This document shows positions 46,209 through 52,414 of a stretch of 64,000 bases of DNA, piece by piece. A program made the position numbers and the translations under genes. Position 1 is the stretch's first letter; each line of letters opens with the position of its first letter. The stretch spans positions 209,758 through 273,757 of the forward strand of contig JALHMI010000005.1 of assembly GCA_022844125.1 (NCBI GenBank), written 5' to 3'. This stretch comes from Pirellulales bacterium. Its GTDB lineage: Bacteria; Planctomycetota; Planctomycetia; Pirellulales; PALSA-1355. Below the pieces are notes generated by a model. The model did no database searches. It was not told where the DNA came from and worked only from the letters and a program-made list of their open reading frames with translations.

Positions 46209-46502
46209 ATGCGAATCGCAGAGGTCATCGGAACGGTAACGCTCAGCAAGGTGCATCCGGCCTTGAACGGCGCGACGCTGCGGCTGGCGATTCCCATGAC
46301 GCTTGCCGAACTGGCAAGCGACGAGCGCCCCCGCGGCGAAGAGCTCGTGGTTCACGACGAGCTGGGGGCCGGCGTCGGCAGCCGCATCGCGTTCAGCGAG
46401 GGTGGCGAAGCGGCTCAACCGTTCTTGCCCGCAGACAAACCGGTCGACGCCTACAACGCGGCGATCCTGGACGAGATCCAACTACGCGACTCCACCAAAT
46501 AA
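46209..46502 (+). CDS. BMC-P pentameric vertex protein 3
   Basis: 97 residues. EutN/CcmL-like: RIAEVIGTVTLSKVHPALNG at the start, then a five-residue-longer insertion (ASDERPRGEEL) and VVHDELGAGVGSRIAFSEGG. The third BMC-P of the locus; the differing loop regions suggest that the vertices can be heterogeneous. Confidence 0.94.
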   Translation: MRIAEVIGTVTLSKVHPALNGATLRLAIPMTLAELASDERPRGEELVVHDELGAGVGSRIAFSEGGEAAQPFLPADKPVDAYNAAILDEIQLRDSTK

Positions 46503-46564
46503 ATCCCCACCAAATCACACTCGAACCTGCAATCGGCCACCCGGCAACGAAAGGTTTTCACGCA

Positions 46565-47458
46565 ATGCCCAACCTGCATCAGCTCAAACTCGAGATCTGC
46601 GACATTGGACGCCGGATCTACAACAAAGGTTTTGCCGCCGGCAACGACGGCAACATCAGCTATCGCCTCGGCGCGAACGAAGTGCTTTGCACGCCGACGA
46701 TGGTCTCCAAGGGCTTTCTCAAGCCGGAAGACCTGTGCATCGTCGACATGGAAGGCAACCAGAAGAGCGGCCAGCGCAAGCGGACCAGCGAGATCATGCT
46801 GCACCTGGCGATCATGAAGAAGCGGCCCGACGTGAAGAGCGTCGTGCACTGCCACCCGCCTTATGCGACCGCGTTCGCCGTGGCCCGCGAGCCGATCCCG
46901 CAGTGCGTGCTGCCCGAAGTCGAGGTGTTCCTGGGGGACGTGCCGATCACGAAATACGAAACGCCCGGCGGCCAAGCCTTCGCCGATACGATCCTGCCGT
47001 ATGTCGAGAAGAGCAACGTCATCATCCTCGCGAACCACGGCACCGTGAGCTTCGGCGAGACGGTCGAGAAGGCCTACTGGTGGACCGAAATTCTCGACGC
47101 CTACTGCCGGATCCTGATGCTCGCCAAGGACCTGGGCCGCGTCAGCTACTTCACTGAAGAGAAAGAACGCGAGTTGTTGGATCTCAAGACCAAGTGGGGT
47201 TACAAGGACGCCCGTCTCGCGCCGGGCATGGAAAATTGCGACATCTGTGCCAACGACGTGTTCCGCGATAGCTGGACCGACAACGGCATCGAGCGCCGCG
47301 CTTTCGAAGCTCCGCCGTCGATGCGTCCCAAGACCGCCGCGGCTCCCAGCAGCAACGGCCACTCGGCGCCTGCTGCCAAGACCAGTGGCAACCTCGACCA
47401 GGAACAACTGATCCAAACCATTACCGACCGCGTGCTGGCCGCCCTGCAAGGCCGCTAG
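46565..47458 (+). CDS. Class II aldolase (fuculose/rhamnulose-1-phosphate aldolase type), signature cargo
   Basis: 297 residues, AAAGG upstream. The zinc ligands are His95, His97 (VVHCHPPYA) and His158 (NHGTVSFG), and Glu76 sits in the family acid position. The 210-residue core matches class II aldolase/adducin proteins that split fuculose- or rhamnulose-1-phosphate into DHAP and L-lactaldehyde. A 35-residue Ala/Ser/Pro linker leads to a C-terminal helix (QEQLIQTITDRVLAALQGR), a textbook encapsulation peptide. This is the signature enzyme of PVM-type organelles; the toxic aldehyde product explains the need for a shell. Confidence 0.95.
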   Translation: MPNLHQLKLEICDIGRRIYNKGFAAGNDGNISYRLGANEVLCTPTMVSKGFLKPEDLCIVDMEGNQKSGQRKRTSEIMLHLAIMKKRPDVKSVVHCHPPYATAFAVAREPIPQCVLPEVEVFLGDVPITKYETPGGQAFADTILPYVEKSNVIILANHGTVSFGETVEKAYWWTEILDAYCRILMLAKDLGRVSYFTEEKERELLDLKTKWGYKDARLAPGMENCDICANDVFRDSWTDNGIERRAFEAPPSMRPKTAAAPSSNGHSAPAAKTSGNLDQEQLIQTITDRVLAALQGR

Positions 47459-47497
47459 TCCCGCGTTCGTGAAATCAACGCAAACGAGAACTTCACG

Positions 47498-48439
47498 ATG
47501 AAAGTCAGTATTATCGGCGCCGGTGGTCTCGTCGGTTCGTGCACCGCCTTCGCCCTGCAGACCGGCAAGATCGTGCGTGAAATGGCCCTGATCGACGCCA
47601 ACGCCGAGGCCGCCGCCGGCCAGGCCCTCGACCTCCTGCACGGCGCCAGCCTGATGGCCGACCAGGTAATCACCTCGGGCGGTTATGAGCACATTCCTTC
47701 GAGCGATCTGATCTGCATCACGGCCGGCCTGCGGCGCAAGCCGGACGAAAGCCGGCTCGATCTGATCAATCGCAACGTCGACTTGTTCATGGACATTCTG
47801 GCCAGCATCCAGAAGGCCGGTCACAAGCGCGACGCCACGGTGCTGGTGGTCTCGAATCCGGTCGACGTGCTGACGTACCTCGCCGCGGCGAAACTCGATC
47901 TCCCCCCTTCGCGCGTGATCGGCCTGGGCACGCAACTCGACACGATCCGCTTCCGGGCACTGATCGCCGAAAAGCTGGCGGCCCCGCCGACTCAAGTCAA
48001 AGCCCTCATCCTGGGCGAGCATGGCGACAGCATGGTGCCGATCTGGTCGAGCGCCACGATCGCCGGCCTGCCGCTGGAGAAGTTTCCCGGCTGGAACGCC
48101 CATCAGGCCAGTGAACTGTTCACTCGCACCAAGGGTTCGGGCGCGGAAGTGATCAAACGCAAAGGCGGCGCGGGCTTTGCCGTGGGCCTGGCGATTCAAG
48201 AAGTGATTGAAGCCGTGGCGCTGGATCGCCGCGCGATTCTGCCGGTCTCCAGCGTGCAACGTGGCTGCTATGGCATCCGCGACGTCGCGCTGTCGGTTCC
48301 CACCGTCGTCGGCGCGGGCGGCGTACTCGATACGCTCGAGATCGAACTGTGGCCCAAGGAAATCCAGGCCCTCCGCAAGAGCGGCCAGGTCCTGCGGCAG
48401 ACCGTCGACGCCGTACTCACCCGGCTGTCCGGCAAGTAA
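47498..48439 (+). CDS. L-lactate/malate dehydrogenase-family enzyme
   Basis: 313 residues. Rossmann start (SIIGAGGLVGSCTAF), active-site His175 in LGEHGDS, and LGTQLDTIRFR as in lactate dehydrogenases. The substrate-specificity position, Gln in lactate dehydrogenases and Arg in malate dehydrogenases, reads Arg80 here (TAGLRRKPDESR), which favours a dicarboxylate, whereas the LDL that follows is lactate dehydrogenase-like. It could recycle NAD+ for the aldehyde dehydrogenase. No clear encapsulation peptide, so it may work in the cytoplasm or be recruited differently. 39 bases after the aldolase and 18 before the next gene. Confidence 0.92.
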   Translation: MKVSIIGAGGLVGSCTAFALQTGKIVREMALIDANAEAAAGQALDLLHGASLMADQVITSGGYEHIPSSDLICITAGLRRKPDESRLDLINRNVDLFMDILASIQKAGHKRDATVLVVSNPVDVLTYLAAAKLDLPPSRVIGLGTQLDTIRFRALIAEKLAAPPTQVKALILGEHGDSMVPIWSSATIAGLPLEKFPGWNAHQASELFTRTKGSGAEVIKRKGGAGFAVGLAIQEVIEAVALDRRAILPVSSVQRGCYGIRDVALSVPTVVGAGGVLDTLEIELWPKEIQALRKSGQVLRQTVDAVLTRLSGK

Positions 48440-48457
48440 TAGAAACGAAAGCGAACG

Positions 48458-49735
48458 ATGCCTGCGACCAAATCTCTCGATCAAAAGCTGGCTGCAATTC
48501 ACGCCAACCCGCATGGCGCGAAGGACTTCATCCTGGCCGACGCCAAGGACGCTGACATGGCGTTCGGCATCGGCGCGCCGGGCCAGTCGCCCGAGATGCA
48601 CGCCGGCGAAGTTCGCCTGCGGACGCTGGAAGAGTATCGCGAGAACATGCGGCAGATCACCCGGCAGGGCCTCGTCGACATCATGCTGATGTCGGCCAGC
48701 AGCAATGCCCAGCTCTCAATCAATGAACGCTTGTTCGAGAACAGCCATGTCACGCCGGCCGCCCGGGCGAACGACACCAGCGACGTGTTTGCCGTGCGGC
48801 ATGGCCGGTACATCGCCGAACCTTCTCGGCCGTTCCGCACCGCCCTGCTCGACCACATCCAGTGCGGACACACCGACTGTGAGCCCGAGGAGCGAGCCAA
48901 GGGCGCGAATCTCGGCCTGTACAGCATCACGTTCAACAACAACCTCGCCGACGACATCGTCGCGCTCGAGCGGTATCGCGAATTCCGCGAAGAGGCCGAA
49001 CGCAAGGGCTTCCGCCATTTCCTCGAGCTGTTCGATCCCAATTCGCCCAAGGGACTGAACGCCGAAACGACGCCGCAGTACATCAACGATTGCATCGCCC
49101 GCACGCTCGCCGGCGTCGCTCAGCCCGGCCGACCGATCTTCCTGAAGATCGTCTATCACGGCCCCAAGTCGATGGAAGAGCTCGTCGCGTATGACCCGCA
49201 TTTGGTAGTGGGCATCCTCGGCGGCAGCGCCGGCACGACCTACGATGCGTTCAAGCTGATCGGCGAAGCGCAGAAGTACGGCGCTCGCGCCGCCCTGTTC
49301 GGCCGCAAGATCAACGGCGCCGAATGCCAGCTCGCGTTCGTCGAATTCCTCAGGCACATCGTCGAGCGGAATATCTCGCCCGAGGAAGCGGTCAAGGCCT
49401 ACCACGGCGTGCTGGCGAAGCTCGGCATCAAACCGCATCGCTCGCTGGCCGATGACATGCAGCTGCAGAGCGGCGTGATGAGCTACGGCGGCTCGGCCAC
49501 CGCGAGTGTACCCGCCGGGATGCCGAAAAAGACGAGCGGCTCGGCCGGCCCCAAAACCCCAAAGCCTGCCGCTACCGATAAGCACGACTGCGGTTGCGGC
49601 GGCCACGACCCCAACAAGTGCGAATGCAAACCGCACGATCATGCCGCTGCGAACGGCAAGCCGGACTTCGCCCACATGACGGCTGCCGACAAGCTGGCCT
49701 ACAACAAGGCCCAGCGCGATCGAATCTTTGGTTAG
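48458..49735 (+). CDS. Aldolase-like TIM-barrel protein with Cys/His-rich segment and conserved-looking C-tail
   Basis: 425 residues; last gene of the microcompartment run. I do not recognise a named family. The core (about residues 60-330) alternates strands and helices like a class I aldolase barrel: ITFNNNLADDIVALERY, HFLELFDPNSP, PIFLKIVYHGPKSMEEL with Lys230 as a Schiff-base candidate, and VVGILGGSAGTTYDAFKL with a GGSAGT phosphate-binding-like loop (255-260), then GARAALFGRKIN. After a Pro/Lys linker come seven possible metal ligands (Cys378, Cys380, His383, Cys388, Cys390, His393, His395) and the terminal helix AADKLAYNKAQRDRIFG, possibly another encapsulation or docking signal. Role inferred only from the locus. 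Confidence 0.85.
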   Translation: MPATKSLDQKLAAIHANPHGAKDFILADAKDADMAFGIGAPGQSPEMHAGEVRLRTLEEYRENMRQITRQGLVDIMLMSASSNAQLSINERLFENSHVTPAARANDTSDVFAVRHGRYIAEPSRPFRTALLDHIQCGHTDCEPEERAKGANLGLYSITFNNNLADDIVALERYREFREEAERKGFRHFLELFDPNSPKGLNAETTPQYINDCIARTLAGVAQPGRPIFLKIVYHGPKSMEELVAYDPHLVVGILGGSAGTTYDAFKLIGEAQKYGARAALFGRKINGAECQLAFVEFLRHIVERNISPEEAVKAYHGVLAKLGIKPHRSLADDMQLQSGVMSYGGSATASVPAGMPKKTSGSAGPKTPKPAATDKHDCGCGGHDPNKCECKPHDHAAANGKPDFAHMTAADKLAYNKAQRDRIFG

Positions 49736-49752
49736 GGAAGAGGAGAGAAGGG

Positions 49753-49999
49753 ATCAATCGCAGAGAACGCGGAGTCACGCAGAGGAAACACAGAGTTAAA
49801 AACCTGGAAAAAGAGCATCACGAACCACAGATAAACACGAATACACACAAATAGGAATGGAGTAGGAGCAGGTAGAGGCCCTGACGCACCCTTCCCCTCG
49901 ATTTGTGTTTATCTGTGGTTCTCTTGTTTTGCTTCTGCGTTTGCTGTCCCCTTTTCTCTTCCTCTGCCGTCCCTCTGCGTCCTCTGCGGTTAATCGACT
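49753..49999. repeat. Large nested inverted repeat, copy 2 of the dispersed element
   Basis: Perfect 16-base arms AACCACAGATAAACAC (49823-49838) and GTGTTTATCTGTGGTT (49905-49920) sit inside a wider, imperfect symmetry (CGCAGAGAACGCGGAG near 49757 against CTCTGCGTCCTCTGCGG near 49974). The right half matches 34347-34430. It fills the gap between the microcompartment run and the next gene and might also act as its terminator. Not coding: the open frames across it are compositional. Confidence 0.7.
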
Positions 50000-50006
50000 T
50001 ATCCTT

Positions 50007-51110
50007 CTAGCTGTACCCCCGCGACAGCTCCCGCAGGTGCTCAAGGGCGTCTTCCACGTCCGGCACGTCCACGCCGCGCTGCCGCCCACCGCGGTCGCAC
50101 TCGCACAGCAGCATCAGGTCGTCATAGTCCTCGTGCGCTTCCAGCCGCTTGCGCGCTCGGGCCCCCAGCGTGCCGTCCTTTAGCGCCGCGGCTTCCATGT
50201 GATGCTCGATCAGCCAGGCCGTTCGCTCGGTGATGTAGCCGTCGAGCGACTCCAGTGCTGCAGCCACATGCTCGCGCGGATCGATCGCCTTGCCCACGTC
50301 GTGCAGCAGCGCCGCCGTCTGGAACTCTTCATCGTAAGGTAGCGCTTCGCGGGCCAGCTCGAACACCTGCAAGCTGTGATACAGCGCATCTCCCTCGGGA
50401 TGCCACTGCGGGCTTTGCTTCACCGACTCCAGCGGCAACAGTAGCATCTGGTAGATCTGAAACCGATCGACGCGATTCTCGGCGTCAGCGAGCGCGTCAG
50501 CGACCACCAGGTCCGGGTACTCCTTCTCGAGGAACTCCTCCAGCTCGGCGACGCTCGCCCGTTCGATTGCTTTACCGGTAATCGAACTCTTGAACACGTA
50601 ATGCGCGAGGTTCGCGGCATACACCGTGAGCTCGATCGGAAAGCGATCGCGCACGTGCACGTGGGTGTACACCCGCTCCTCGCCGTGCTTGCGGACCTCT
50701 TTCCGCTCCACGTCGTAGACGAAGCCTTCCAGATCGAGCACGCCGGTCACGGCCTCGATGCTGTCGGAGAATACGTGGATGTCGATGTCGGATCCCTGGC
50801 GAATGTGCCCCGTCATCGTGCTGCCGATCAGCCGCGGCCGAAACGCCACAAGCAGCTTCATGATCCGCAGGGCCTCGACGCGCATGTCGCGCAGGTTGGT
50901 CGTGCGGCTTTGCCCTTCGTGCATCCGCGCCAGGGCCTGGATTTCATCGCGGATTTCGCGATTCGAAGGAAGGTCAGCCGGTTTGACCCAGCCTTGGCAG
51001 ATGCGGCGCGCGGCCTTCATTTTGGCCCGATAGTACTCCGACTCCTGCCGGACATACATCATCCGGGCGGCTTCATAGGTGATCTGCCGCCGCAGTTTCT
51101 CGTTAGCCAT
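50007..51110 (-). CDS. Nucleotidyltransferase/HD-domain protein
   Basis: 367 residues from the ATG at 51110; the frame open to 51485 gives an Arg-rich leader and is not used. A polymerase-beta-type nucleotidyltransferase has GSTMTGHIRQGSDIDIHVF with Gly96-Ser97 and the metal pair Asp108/Asp110. A phosphohydrolase HD domain with His270-Asp271 (FQTAALLHDVGKAIDP) follows. The layout recalls bacterial tRNA nucleotidyltransferase / GlnD-like fusions but is shorter than either, with no ACT domains, so the substrate is not assigned. It is convergent with the repeat region and divergent from the MgtC gene. Confidence 0.85.
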   Translation of the reverse strand: MANEKLRRQITYEAARMMYVRQESEYYRAKMKAARRICQGWVKPADLPSNREIRDEIQALARMHEGQSRTTNLRDMRVEALRIMKLLVAFRPRLIGSTMTGHIRQGSDIDIHVFSDSIEAVTGVLDLEGFVYDVERKEVRKHGEERVYTHVHVRDRFPIELTVYAANLAHYVFKSSITGKAIERASVAELEEFLEKEYPDLVVADALADAENRVDRFQIYQMLLLPLESVKQSPQWHPEGDALYHSLQVFELAREALPYDEEFQTAALLHDVGKAIDPREHVAAALESLDGYITERTAWLIEHHMEAAALKDGTLGARARKRLEAHEDYDDLMLLCECDRGGRQRGVDVPDVEDALEHLRELSRGYS

Positions 51111-51271
51111 TGCGGTGGTGCGCCGAAATATTGCCCATCGATGCGGCGCGGGGCGGACTGTCTGGCTCAAGTATACGCATCGGCTGGGACGAACGGCAAC
51201 CTCCGGCACGCGGCTTGCTAACAGGATCCTCAGCATTCTCAAGCGCCAACGCGTGCACAGGAACGACGGCC

Positions 51272-51796
51272 ATGAACCAACTCTGGAACGAAATCGTCGA
51301 GGACTTGCCCAACAATTACGAAGTCCTTTCGATCTGCTTTCGACTCGTTCTGGCGGCCGTGCTCGGGGCCATTCCCGGCTGGCAGCGCGAGCTGACAGGA
51401 CAGGCCGCGGGCCTGAGGACGCACATGATGGTCTCGCTGGGCGCGGCCGTGTTCGTGATGGCCTCGCTCGAAGCCGGCGCGTCAATTGACGACACCACGC
51501 GCGTCATTCAGGGCCTGGCCACCGGCATCGGTTTTGTCGGGGCCGGCGCGATTCTGAAGTCCAAACAGGATCACGAGGTCCGCGGACTGACCACCGCCTC
51601 GAGCATCTGGCTCACCGCGGGAATTGGCACCGCCGTCGGACTCGGACGCGTCTGGTTGCCGCTCCTCGGCGCACTGCTGGCTTTAATCATCTTGTCAGCT
51701 CTCGGGTGGCTCGGCGACAAGGTCGGGCCGAATCCGAAGAACGGTCAGACGGTGGGAATTCAGTCCGAAGCGCCGGCTACGCAGCGCGATAGCTGA
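51272..51796 (+). CDS. MgtC/SapB family membrane protein
   Basis: 174 residues from ATG at 51272. Four hydrophobic segments and the MgtC signature RLVLAAVLGAIPGWQREL, then AAGLRTHMMVSLGAAVFVMAS and IGFVGAGAILKSK with LTTASSIWLTAGIG. MgtC-type proteins are linked to Mg2+ limitation and ATP-synthase control. The distant C-terminal cytoplasmic domain seen in MgtC of pathogens is missing. Convergent with the next gene; a GCGGCT/AGCCGC stem lies at 51797-51813. Confidence 0.9.
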   Translation: MNQLWNEIVEDLPNNYEVLSICFRLVLAAVLGAIPGWQRELTGQAAGLRTHMMVSLGAAVFVMASLEAGASIDDTTRVIQGLATGIGFVGAGAILKSKQDHEVRGLTTASSIWLTAGIGTAVGLGRVWLPLLGALLALIILSALGWLGDKVGPNPKNGQTVGIQSEAPATQRDS

Positions 51797-51813
51797 GCGG
51801 CTACGCCAGCCGC
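51797..51813. terminator. Weak hairpin between convergent genes
   Basis: Six-base arms GCGGCT and AGCCGC with a five-base loop directly after the MgtC stop. No clear T-run, so only a weak terminator candidate. Confidence 0.3.
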
Positions 51814-51820
51814 GAAGCAA

Positions 51821-52396
51821 CTACCAGCGAATCTTCACGAAAGGCTCGTAGTTCGCCCGCTCGGCATCGCGATTGGCCTTCCATGCGACTAGGCTGGCGA
51901 CCAGGAGGAATGCGGCCATAATCGCCAGCGTTCCCGGCTCCGCAGTTCGATTTATGCCGATCAGTCCCGCCGCTGCCGTAAGCATCATCCCCAAAGCACA
52001 CCCGAGCAGAAACACCGGTAAGGCCTGCAACGTGTGAAAAATGATGATTGATTCCGCCAGCGAGACCGTTCGGAAAACCAATGGCTGGCTGCGCCAACGC
52101 CTCGTCACACGGGGCTTGCACTGGGGCAGAAACGCTCTCAGCATCAAATACAACGCTCCCAGAAAAAGCAGCGTAACCGTGCCGCTATAGATCACAGCTA
52201 GCGCGGGCGAATCACGCCACAAAGAGATCGGCTCCAATGGGCGTTCTCTCTCGCTCCAGCACGAGCTCAATACACCATAGACCAGGGCAAAGCCGAACAC
52301 CGCCCTGTTCGACGGTGGACGCCCAGTGAATGGCCAACTCCGGCGGGGCCGTTGCTCCGGCACATCACTCTCGTCAATCGCTTCGTCCTGCTCCAT
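51821..52396 (-). CDS. Membrane protein of unknown function
   Basis: 191 residues. A charged N-terminal region (QDEAIDESDVPEQRPRRSW) precedes at least four hydrophobic segments: about residues 30-45 (FGFALVYGVLSSCW), 68-88 (VIYSGTVTLLFLGALYLML), 120-145 and 155-172. No recognisable domain. It starts 18 bases beyond the stop of the penicillin acylase gene on the same strand, so the two may be expressed together. Confidence 0.6.
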   Translation of the reverse strand: MEQDEAIDESDVPEQRPRRSWPFTGRPPSNRAVFGFALVYGVLSSCWSERERPLEPISLWRDSPALAVIYSGTVTLLFLGALYLMLRAFLPQCKPRVTRRWRSQPLVFRTVSLAESIIIFHTLQALPVFLLGCALGMMLTAAAGLIGINRTAEPGTLAIMAAFLLVASLVAWKANRDAERANYEPFVKIRW

Positions 52397-52414
52397 CGAA
52401 TGGTGACAAGCGGG

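Noticed and set aside
46451..48601. Long minus-strand open frame (716 codons) across aldolase and dehydrogenase genes
   Set aside because: Shadow frame over two well-recognised enzymes; composition is not protein-like.
39880..49735. Pdu-, Eut- or glycyl-radical-type organelle
   Set aside because: No diol dehydratase, ethanolamine lyase or glycyl-radical enzyme and no BMC-T; the aldolase and three BMC-P genes point to the PVM type.
49796..50089. 97-codon minus-strand open frame in the dispersed repeat
   Set aside because: Runs through the inverted repeat, which also gives frames at 34111-34533; compositional artefact.
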